Source: an uncultured Collinsella sp. (GTDB taxonomy: Bacteria; Actinomycetota; Coriobacteriia; Coriobacteriales; Coriobacteriaceae). Taken from it: a DNA stretch of 10,243 nt. Position numbers and translations under genes: made by a program. The notes below the pieces were generated by a model that saw nothing but the letters and a program-made list of their open reading frames with translations, did not search any database and was not told the origin of the DNA. The stretch's first letter is position 1. Every line of letters starts with the position of its first letter. Positions 1-5,715 of this stretch are shown in pieces. The stretch spans positions 1 to 10,243 of the forward strand of contig CABSNF010000073.1 of NCBI GenBank assembly GCA_902478995.1. The letters run 5' to 3'.

Positions 1-27
1 GGGCTCGGAGATGTGTATAAGAGACAG
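1..27. other. Nextera transposase adapter remnant (library artifact)
   Basis: Bases 9-27 are the 19-bp Tn5 mosaic end used in Nextera libraries, and bases 1-8 match the preceding part of the read-2 side adapter. This is not genome sequence. Translated in the pnp frame it gives the spurious peptide MCIRDR, a recurring artifact at the N-termini of metagenomic proteins. Genuine sequence begins at about 28. Confidence 0.97.
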
Positions 28-28
28 G

Positions 29-1111
29 TTCTGCACCGGCGAGACCGGCCGCATGGGCAGCCCCAAGCGTCGCGAGATCGGCCACGGCAACCTGGCCGAG
101 CGCGCTCTGCTTCCGGTGCTCCCCGACGAGAATGAGTTCCCCTACGCCATCCGCGTCGTCTCCGAGGTCATGGAGTCCAACGGCTCCTCTTCGATGGCTT
201 CGACCTGCGGCTCCACGCTCGCCCTTATGGACGGCGGCGTGCCCATTAAGCGCCCGGTCTCCGGTATCGCCATGGGCCTGATCCAGGAGGAGGGCAAGAC
301 CGTGGTCCTGTCCGACATCCAGGGTCTCGAGGACTTCCTGGGCGACATGGACTTTAAGGTCACCGGTACCACCGAGGGCATCACCGCCCTGCAGATGGAC
401 AACAAGGCCACCGGTCTTACCTTCGACATCCTGGCCCGCGCCCTGCAGCAGGCCAAGGAGGGTCGCGCCTTCATCCTGCAGAAGATGCTCGATGTGATCC
501 CCGAGCCGCGCCACACCACGCGTAGCACCGCTCCGCGCATCGTTTCCATCCAGGTTCCGACCGACAAGATCCGCGACGTCATCGGTTCCGGCGGTAAGGT
601 CATCCGCGGCATCCAGGACGAGACCGGCGCTTCGGTCGACATCCAGGAGGACGGCACCGTCTTTGTCGGCGGCACCGGCGAGTCCGTCGACCAGGCCGTC
701 GAGCGCATCAAGCTCATCATCAAGGTTCCCGAGCCGGGCGAGGAGTACACCGGTCGCGTGGTCTCCATCCAGCCCTTCGGCGCCTTCGTGAACCTGCTGC
801 CCGGCAAGGACGGCCTGCTGCACATCTCCCGCGTCGCCAAGGGCCGCGTGGAGAAGGTCGAGGACGTCCTCAATGTGGGCGACGAGGTCAAGGTCGTCGT
901 CATCGAGGTCGACGATCGCGGTAAGATCTCGCTCGATCGTCTGGACAAGCCTGAGGCTCCCGCTCGTGCCGAGGGTGCCTCCGAGGGTGACGGCGAGCAC
1001 TTCCAGCGCCGTGAGCGTCCGCGTCGCGAGCGCTCCGAGCGCAGCGACCGTCCGCGCCGTCCCGGCGACAACGGAGGCCGAAAGCCCCGCCGTCACCACG
1101 ACGCCGAGTAA
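29..1111 (+). CDS. pnp: Polyribonucleotide nucleotidyltransferase (PNPase), C-terminal half
   Basis: PNPase is a phosphorolytic 3'-5' exoribonuclease, cytoplasmic and trimeric, central to mRNA turnover. The gene runs off the left end: 360 residues remain of a family usually about 700-750 long. Visible in order (residue 1 = first genuine codon): the second RNase PH-like core, with the GETGRMGSPKRREIGHG stretch at the start, the phosphate-binding SNGSSSMASTCGS region, and GDMDFKV, which carries the catalytic aspartates; a KH domain from about 169 with its GSGG loop at 186-189; an S1 RNA-binding domain at about 237-308 (GRVVSIQPFGAFVNLLPGKDG); and a C-terminal tail of about 50 residues very rich in Arg. 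The reading frame is intact with a TAA stop. An intrinsic terminator follows after about 25 nt. The first RNase PH domain and the start codon are missing only because the contig ends. Confidence 0.97.
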   Translation, partial: FCTGETGRMGSPKRREIGHGNLAERALLPVLPDENEFPYAIRVVSEVMESNGSSSMASTCGSTLALMDGGVPIKRPVSGIAMGLIQEEGKTVVLSDIQGLEDFLGDMDFKVTGTTEGITALQMDNKATGLTFDILARALQQAKEGRAFILQKMLDVIPEPRHTTRSTAPRIVSIQVPTDKIRDVIGSGGKVIRGIQDETGASVDIQEDGTVFVGGTGESVDQAVERIKLIIKVPEPGEEYTGRVVSIQPFGAFVNLLPGKDGLLHISRVAKGRVEKVEDVLNVGDEVKVVVIEVDDRGKISLDRLDKPEAPARAEGASEGDGEHFQRRERPRRERSERSDRPRRPGDNGGRKPRRHHDAE

Positions 1112-1134
1112 CATCAGTACACAATCAGCTCAAC

Positions 1135-1165
1135 AAGGGTGACTCCAGACAGGGGTCGCCCTTTT
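1135..1165 (+). terminator. Rho-independent terminator of pnp
   Basis: A 10-bp stem (1137-1146 with 1152-1161, including two G-U pairs) closes a 5-nt loop and is followed by TTTT at 1162-1165. The upstream AA can pair with the first two T's. It lies 25 nt after the pnp stop, in the right place and orientation. The last bases of its 3' arm and the T run are also the outer start of palindromic repeat copy A. Confidence 0.85.
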
Positions 1166-1306
1166 GCTATTCCCGGCGGGGGCCGCGGGTAAAGTTTCCT
1201 GCTCTACAGTCCTGCTCACGACGGAGGCCACATTAAGTGGCCTCCTGTTCGTGCGGAACTCGCGATAAACTTTACCCGCGGCCCCCGCCGGGAATAGCAA
1301 AAGGGC
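1158..1306. repeat. Palindromic repeat element, copy A (40-bp perfect arms, 69-nt centre)
   Basis: Bases 1158-1197 and 1267-1306 are perfect 40-bp inverted repeats around a 69-nt centre (1198-1266). The centre has its own hairpin, GGAGGCCAC (1223-1231) with GTGGCCTCC (1237-1245) around a 5-nt loop, plus a CACGA/TCGTG outer extension and a direct repeat CCTGCTC at 1198 and 1211. Bases 1192-1272 recur exactly, inverted, at 5417-5497. The outer arms do not recur there. The left arm begins inside the pnp terminator, so the right arm carries an inverted copy of the terminator's 3' tail. No reading frame is evident. It could be a small mobile palindrome (MITE or REP-like), a structured RNA, or a recombination site. 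The sequence shows the structure; the function is unknown. From here to the transposon end at 1370 I see no gene. Confidence 0.9.
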
Positions 1307-1369
1307 TGGTTGGTGCGGGTTGCGACTTTGTCAGACAGTCTATTTGGTCATCAGATATCAACTTGATTG

Positions 1370-1399
1370 AAGGCTCTGTTAGACCACTATTGACATATA
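1370..1399 (+). repeat. Left terminal inverted repeat of the transposon
   Basis: It begins AAGGCTCTGTTAG and is matched, reverse-complemented, by 5293-5322 with mismatches only at internal positions 14, 18, 19, 21 and 29. The conserved inner block TGACATA includes part of a TTGACA that looks like the -35 of the transposase promoter. Placing a promoter inside the terminal repeat is common for insertion sequences. Confidence 0.75.
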
Positions 1400-1440
1400 G
1401 GTGATACTACCGTGGTATTAAGAAATAAGTAACCACGGTA
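1390..1440 (+). promoter_or_regulatory. Candidate transposase promoter with overlapping inverted-repeat operator
   Basis: A consensus -35 TTGACA lies at 1390-1395, with a weak -10 (TGGTAT, 1413-1418) at 17-bp spacing, about 34 nt before the transposase ATG. A perfect 9-bp inverted repeat, TACCGTGGT (1408-1416) and ACCACGGTA (1432-1440), separated by 15 nt, overlaps the -10 and the start region, as an operator would. The 10-mer ACCGTGGTAT recurs at 2524-2533 just before the RelB-like gene. Promoter and operator function are inferred. Confidence 0.5.
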
Positions 1441-1451
1441 TTGGATCAGGC

Positions 1452-2506
1452 ATGAACGCCGAGGTTCTGGACACCACCCTCAAGAAGAATATGGCAAAAC
1501 TCAGCAAGTCCGAGCGCTGCCGTGCAATCGAGACGGTGCGCGACACCATCCATTCCGCCATGTACGACGATGTGGCGGGAAGCGGCTGCGAGATAGAGCG
1601 TTGCCCCGTTGCAGCTCGGTCGCTATCGTCAAGAAGGGCAAGTCCAGGAACGGTGAGCAGCGCGACCTCTGCCGCGACTACGGCAGGACGTTCTCTTGCT
1701 CCACCGACCGAATCCTCGGCGCGAGCAAGCTGCTACGCGAGGCCCGGATGGCCTATGCTGAGCGCTTCGTCCTCATGCTCCCGCTCCGCGAGTGTGCTGA
1801 TCGCTGTGGCGTCTGCCTCAGGATCGCTTACACCATGCGCTACAGGCTCATCTAGTGCCTGAAGGAATATTCGCCCGAGTTCCACGTCGGGTAGGGGCAG
1901 GCCTGCGAGTTCGATGAGACATACTTCACCGAGTCCTTCAAGGGCAACCATTCCAAGGGCTCCTTTACCCTGCCGAGAAAGGCACGCCATCGTGGCGAGC
2001 AGTTTCACAAGCGCGGCCTCTCCCACGAGCTGATTTGCGCAATAATGTGCATCGGCGATGAGAACGCCATCTTCTTCGACGTCTCGGGGCGAAGTGTGGT
2101 CTCGCGCAATCGCGCGGAGGAAGCCCTTCGCGGCCGTATCGGCGCGGGCGCGGTCGTCGCCACGGTCAAGGCAACCGCATGCATCGACCTGCAGCACGAC
2201 CTGAAGGTTGCCTTGCATAAGTCTTATGATTCCACTGACCGCTCGGAGGGCGCTATCAGCCGCATCAACACCCTCCATTCGCTCCTCGATTCGTTCACGG
2301 CACGCTTCAAGGGCGTATCCACCAAGCGCATCGGCGCCTGCCTCGACTGGTTCCGCTGGCGCTACACTTTCATGGCGATCGACTTCCGCATGGCGGAGCA
2401 CACGGTCGCCAGTCAGCTCGTCAATGGCACCCGCGCGACCCGCATCCGCGACATGTTCAACGTCCTTCCGCCATATATGGACTACTGGGTCTTGTGGACG
2501 GCATAG
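1452..2506 (+). pseudogene. IS1595-family transposase, inactivated by frameshift and stops
   Basis: This is a DDE-type transposase. Conceptual translation gives about 350 residues: an N-terminal helical stretch from ATG 1452, a zinc-ribbon region (ERCP/RCSS ... LCRDYGRTF), then the catalytic core starting DETYFTESFKGNHS, PRKARHRGEQFHKRGLS, and RINTLHSLLDSF...RFKGVSTK, typical of IS1595. Lesions: a -1 frameshift in a C run (1604-1607; a fifth C would restore ERCPRCSS); two in-frame TAGs (1853-1855 and 1892-1894); a Tyr (codon 1679-1681) where the fourth zinc-binding Cys is expected; and a Val (codon 2165-2167, ATVKAT) where the second catalytic Asp is expected in ATDKAT-like motifs. The segment from 1895 to the TAG at 2504-2506 is otherwise open. 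Its G+C-rich composition resembles the host's, unlike the R-M gene downstream. Family assignment is by recognised motifs. Confidence 0.85.
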
Positions 2507-2523
2507 TCCGCTAAAATGGTCGC

Positions 2524-2549
2524 ACCGTGGTATACACGAGAGATAGGAA
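2524..2549 (+). promoter_or_regulatory. Operator-like motif and ribosome-binding site before the RelB-like gene
   Basis: ACCGTGGTAT (2524-2533) repeats a 10-mer from the inverted-repeat operator at 1408-1440. It runs into TATACA (2531-2536), a plausible -10, but no convincing -35 lies at the right distance. AGGA at 2545-2548, 6 nt before ATG 2555, is a good ribosome-binding site and decides that start over the upstream ATG at 2516, which has none. Confidence 0.45.
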
Positions 2550-2554
2550 CCGCC

Positions 2555-2743
2555 ATGCCGTCGAACATACCCGCAACCACCATCAGGATTGTGCCGGAGG
2601 TGAAGAGGGGGGCATCCGCCATCCTCGATGAACTCAGCCTTTCCATGTCCACTGCGGTGAACACGTTCCTCCGTGCGGTGATCCGCGAGGGTGGCATGCC
2701 GTTCGAGATGAAGGTCGGTAAAAGCAGGAGCGACAATCAATAA
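2555..2743 (+). CDS. RelB/DinJ-family ribbon-helix-helix antitoxin-like protein
   Basis: A 62-residue protein with the RelB/DinJ signature: TIRIVPEVKRGASAILDE, then LSLSMSTAVNTFLRAVIREG, then GMPFEMKV. The first part is the beta strand and helix of a ribbon-helix-helix fold that binds DNA as a dimer. In the family, RelB/DinJ proteins neutralise RelE/YafQ-type ribonuclease toxins through a C-terminal tail and repress their own promoter. Here no toxin gene follows. The stop TAA overlaps the ATG of the R-M gene by 1 nt, so the two are probably translationally coupled. The C-terminal tail after the MKV strand is short (about ten residues). I infer a regulator of the R-M gene, and perhaps of the transposase, comparable in role to a restriction controller protein. 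An orphan antitoxin left from a lost toxin-antitoxin pair is the alternative. Confidence 0.8.
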   Translation: MPSNIPATTIRIVPEVKRGASAILDELSLSMSTAVNTFLRAVIREGGMPFEMKVGKSRSDNQ

Positions 2744-5238
2744 TGGCCTATGAATCCAATAGCTTTGCAGAGCATCACTTAACTCGTTTGCCCGTCCTCT
2801 CCAAGCTTCTTGAGCTGGGATGGGAACGCGACCAAATCCAATGCCCGGGCCCTGATTCAAATGACAAGGAATGGAGGGTTCCGAAAAATCCGTCATCAGC
2901 CGCAAGACGCGAATCGAACTCGAGCTTCGATGGCTTTCCAGTCGATATTGCAATATTCGACAGTGCATCCCACAAAGGTGACTGGAGACATGCGAAGATC
3001 ATTATCGAGTGCAAGACAGCGGGAGACTCAACAGGTTTAAGCGAGCTTGAAACATATATGGGACTTGAGCCACAAGTTCGATTGGGCGTACTTACCGATG
3101 GCACGTCCTTTACAAAGGTGTATAAGCTGCCGTCTGGAAACTACAGCGTCGTAGAGTCAGCAGAACTCCCAGCTCCAAATGAAAACCTCATCTTAAAAGA
3201 GAACGTTTGCTACTCCGATCTAAAGGTTCCGGAAAGCGACTTGCTAAAGAGCCTTTTTGCATCTTTGCTTGACCTGGTCGTCTCGGAAGACAGTAAATCT
3301 ACGAGACCGGAAGCGCGGCTGAATCAAATTTGCAATTAAATCCTTGTCAAGCTTCAGTCTGATCTTGATGCTAGGGCGATCAAAGCAAAATCTGTTGATT
3401 TCCAAATCGAAGAAACTCCCATTGCCAGTCAAGCCGGTATAAATCGGCTTTTCAAACGATACAAAAGCGACAGGCGCGATCTATTCAGCGATGATGAGCC
3501 CGACCAAATCCTATTCGATTCCACGACGATCCATGCTGCTGTTGCTGAACTTCAGCGATTTGATCTTGTTGACGTAAGCCCGGAAGCACTTTCGTTAGCC
3601 TTTCAGGTCTTTCGGAATGCAAACTTAAAAGTCGGCGATGGACAATACTTTACGCCAGCAAGGGTGGTTTCCGCCGCGACGAAAATGATGTGCATTGAGC
3701 CGACTGACAAGGTGATTGATATCGCATGCGGAACGGGAGGATTCCTCAGCCAAGCCTACCTTACTATTTTGGATAAAATACCCGAGGCCGATGCCGTCAG
3801 ATGGGCCAATGCGAAACTCTACGGCATTGACCGTGATGATATTAACGTAAAACTCGCACGTGCGCTGATGGTTGGAGTCGGAGACGGGTCTACACACGTC
3901 AAGCTTGGCGATTCGATCAGAAAGGCAAAATGGGCCGATTATGGCCACGGGCTCGCAGATTCCCTTCAAGACGATAGTTATGATGTCGTTTTGACGAATC
4001 CTCCGTTTGGAAAGAACTTAAAGCTAAGCGCCACCGACGCTGGGTATGACAATCTGACCATCTGCAAGCACTCGAAAAACGGGAAGCCTTCGGACAGCTA
4101 CTGTTCCACGGAGCTGGGAATCGCTTTTGTTGAGAGAGCATGGAGGCTACTCCATAAGGGGGGTCGTCTCGGCATTGTCCTCCCAGAGACATATTTCTTC
4201 TCAGCGAGCTACAAGTGGTTCAGGGATTGGCTAGATGCGCATTTCACATTGAAGGGCGTGCTGAATATTCCCATGGAAGCCTTTCAGGGTTTCTGTCGAG
4301 CAAAGACTAATTTCTATGTGTTTGAAAAGTCTGAAGAAGGCGCCTGCGATAATTCTGATGCGACTCCGTGGTTTATCGGAAACTATACGTGGGTCTCAAA
4401 TGCCCCGACAATCGGAATCAACAAAGACGGCAGAACATTGTACGTTGTAAGTAGGGCTGAGAATAGAAGAACTAGTGATATTGACGATAAGGCGATCGAG
4501 GATGTGATTTCCCTGATTGATGGCGATGGCGAAACGGATACCGCATCCTTCTACCCAACTAAGCCGCTTTCCGAAAGTCTTCTAGGTGTGCCCCAATATT
4601 GCGACAGAAGATCAACCATTGCAGTGGAAAAATGGATTTCTAAAAATCTGAAAGGCTTCTGGCCGGTCTCATTAGGAGAGCTTGTTGACAAGGGCATCAT
4701 AAAATCAAGAGGCGGACACGGAAGTCCCTCTCAAGACTTCAGAATAGGAGATATTCCATACATCAAGGTTTCTGACCTGCGTAATCGGCAAGTCAATATC
4801 AATAGCACCAATATGGTGACATTACAAACTGCCAAAAAATTCTGGAAAAGCTCGGTCAGCGGAATCAACCCATGGGACGTTATAACTCCAGCAAGAGCCT
4901 CAAAGAATATCGGTGAGCCAGTAATGGTTCTGCCGGGGCAAGAGAAGGCTGTCTACACAAAGGAAGTTCTGATTCTCAGAGCCGCTGAGTCAGCGCCAAT
5001 AGACAATTTCTACATTGCTTGGGCTCTTATGCTACCTTCCGTCCAGGCGCAATGGGGTCGTGTCGTTCTGATGCAGACGAATAGAGAAGATCTAGGCGAT
5101 AGGTGGAGGGAGGTTGTTGTTCCCTTTTCTGATGATGTTGCAGCTACTAAAAAAGTATCAAAGGATGTAAAAAACTACTATTTAGGTCTTTCGATGCTTA
5201 ACGATTCCCTCGCCTCAAGCCTCTCTAAATGGGGCTAA
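2743..5238 (+). pseudogene. Type IIG-like restriction-modification fusion, split by one in-frame TAA
   Basis: A single frame of 832 codons, open from ATG 2743 to TAA 5236-5238 except for one TAA at 3337-3339 (codon 199). Domains, numbered from 2743: an HsdR-N-like PD-(D/E)xK nuclease with D68 and E89-C-K91 (VDIAIFD ... IIIECK); a connecting region; an N6-adenine methylase of HsdM type with GQYFTP (from 300), the AdoMet-binding DIACGTGGF (from 326) and catalytic NPPF (419-422); and a C-terminal HsdS-like target-recognition domain (IKSRGGHGSPS, IPYIKVSDLR, WDVITPARAS) ending in a helical tail. There is one recognition domain and no helicase, which favours type IIG over type I. A one-base change (for example AAA to TAA) would restore QICN-K-ILVKLQ. 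As read, the product is a 198-residue nuclease piece. The first usable in-frame restart, GTG 3664, falls after the GQYFTP motif. ATG 2743 overlaps the upstream stop (TAATG), with AGGAG at 2726-2730. The gene is more A+T-rich than its neighbours, suggesting transfer. Confidence 0.85.
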
Positions 5239-5251
5239 TTAAAATTAGTTT

Positions 5252-5282
5252 AAGGGTCCCAGGTTAAATGGGACCCTTTTTT
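5252..5282 (+). terminator. Rho-independent terminator after the R-M gene
   Basis: A perfect 10-bp stem, AAGGGTCCCA (5252-5261) with TGGGACCCTT (5269-5278), closes a 7-nt loop and runs into six T's (5277-5282). It begins 13 nt after the R-M stop and sits just inside the right transposon end, so it belongs to the cargo and would shield rnj from read-through. A small AT-rich inverted repeat, CTAATT/AATTAG, overlaps the stop codon at 5235-5248. Confidence 0.92.
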
Positions 5283-5292
5283 ATCAAAGCTC

Positions 5293-5322
5293 TTTATGTC
5301 ATTTCTGGCCTAACAGAGCCTT
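5293..5322 (-). repeat. Right terminal inverted repeat of the transposon
   Basis: Reverse complement of the left end (1370-1399), with 25 of 30 positions identical and the outermost 13 unbroken (CTAACAGAGCCTT on this strand). Its place, directly after the cargo terminator, is what a transposon boundary predicts. Confidence 0.75.
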
Positions 5323-5370
5323 ATCGATAGTCACGTATTGGCATTGCCCCAGATAAAACCGACCAAAATA

Positions 5371-5393
5371 AACCTGCCCCTTTTTGGTAGGTT
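5371..5393. other. Small hairpin in the spacer between the transposon and repeat copy B
   Basis: AACCTGCC (5371-5378) pairs with GGTAGGTT (5386-5393) through one G-U pair, around a loop of two C's and five T's. An alternative pairing of ACCAAAA (5362-5368) with TTTTGGT (5382-5388) overlaps it. No T run follows the stem, so it is not a clear terminator on the + strand. On the - strand the stem is followed by TTTATTTTGG and could act weakly. The remaining sequence of the 5239-5715 gap outside the listed sites shows no gene. Confidence 0.3.
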
Positions 5394-5406
5394 CCCCGCG
5401 AGGGCG

Positions 5407-5507
5407 GGCACGGGCTAAGTTTATCGCGAGTTCCGCACGAACAGGAGGCCACTTAATGTGGCCTCCGTCGTGAGCAGGACTGTAGAGCAGGAAACTTAGC
5501 CCGTGCC
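5407..5507. repeat. Palindromic repeat element, copy B (inverted relative to copy A)
   Basis: Sixteen-bp perfect arms (GGCACGGGCTAAGTTT at 5407-5422, complement at 5492-5507) flank a 69-nt centre, 5423-5491, that is the exact reverse complement of copy A's centre. Identity with copy A covers 81 bp (5417-5497) and then stops on both sides at once. The arms are GGG-CT-AAGTTT here against GGG-TA-AAGTTT in copy A, and beyond that they are unrelated, yet each pair of arms is self-complementary. It lies upstream of rnj, so if transcribed it could fold within a long leader. Function unknown. Confidence 0.9.
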
Positions 5508-5607
5508 GGGGCCGCTGAGCCCTGACCGGCGGGATACACGGCTTCAGATGGGGCTTTGATGCATGGGTGGTCTGTTGTTGTTCAAATGGGTATCATACTG
5601 AGGTTAC

Positions 5608-5627
5608 TGCATCGACTCTGCGATGCA
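5608..5627 (+). promoter_or_regulatory. Hairpin in the rnj leader
   Basis: TGCATCG (5608-5614) and CGATGCA (5621-5627) form a perfect 7-bp stem around a 6-nt loop, about 90 nt before the rnj start. The in-frame upstream ATG at 5623 lies within the 3' arm. With no T run it is not a terminator. It may affect leader stability or translation, but that is a guess. No clear sigma-70 promoter could be assigned in 5508-5715. Confidence 0.3.
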
Positions 5628-5715
5628 TTGTTGTACGTTCCCGGCGGCCGGTTTGCCAGAAGCGCCCCGTCGGTTGTTCCAGACCCGTTTCGTAGAAAGG
5701 AAACAACACTCACCT

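Larger units (their letters stand above)
1370..5322. mobile_element. IS1595-type transposon with RelB-like and restriction-modification cargo
   Basis: About 3.95 kb bounded by 30-bp terminal inverted repeats that match at 25 of 30 positions (1370-1399 and 5293-5322), with the outermost 13 bp identical. It contains an IS1595-family transposase remnant close to the left end, then a RelB/DinJ-like gene and a one-piece R-M gene, all on the + strand, then a terminator just inside the right end. Known of the family: some IS1595 members carry passenger genes, and they usually make 8-bp target duplications. No matching 8-bp duplication is visible here (left flank ends CTTGATTG, right flank begins ATCGATAG). 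Either the flanks have changed, the ends came from different insertions, or the true termini differ by a few bases. The transposase is dead, so this copy could move only if a related enzyme acted in trans. Confidence 0.7.

Noticed and set aside
11..28. Start codon and peptide MCIRDR for the pnp frame
   Set aside because: Encoded by the Nextera adapter, not by the genome.
142..1071. Long - strand open frame opposite pnp
   Set aside because: Shadow of pnp, Ser/Arg-rich with no domain; same codon-bias cause as above.
1158..1306. CRISPR repeat or attachment site
   Set aside because: Only two copies, in inverted orientation and 4.1 kb apart, with no spacers, cas genes or integrase in the window.
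1601..1610. Programmed frameshift in the transposase C run
   Set aside because: The two downstream in-frame TAGs and the missing catalytic and zinc residues show general decay, so a regulated frameshift would not produce an active protein.
1853..1894. Amber recoding or alternative genetic code suggested by two in-frame TAGs
   Set aside because: pnp and rnj use TAA and TAG as normal stops, the R-M lesion is TAA, and no suppressor machinery is visible. Pseudogene decay is simpler.
1733..2968. A 411-codon open frame on the - strand across the transposase and RelB-like gene
   Set aside because: It overlaps clearly recognised families on the + strand, its own translation resembles nothing known, and it spans gene boundaries without any ribosome-binding site or promoter.
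3664..5238. A separate HsdM-type methylase gene starting at GTG 3664
   Set aside because: That start would drop the GQYFTP AdoMet-binding motif and the preceding helical region, which are encoded in the same frame upstream. No ribosome-binding site is evident. The data fit one interrupted gene better.
1362..5330. Target-site duplication flanking the transposon
   Set aside because: The 8-mers outside the inverted repeats (CTTGATTG and ATCGATAG) do not match, nor do they when the boundary is moved by two bases.
5623..5715. N-terminal extension of RNase J starting at ATG 5623
   Set aside because: The extra 31 residues look non-coding, the ATG lies in a hairpin, and MAAKKSSPLK from 5716 matches the usual start of the family.
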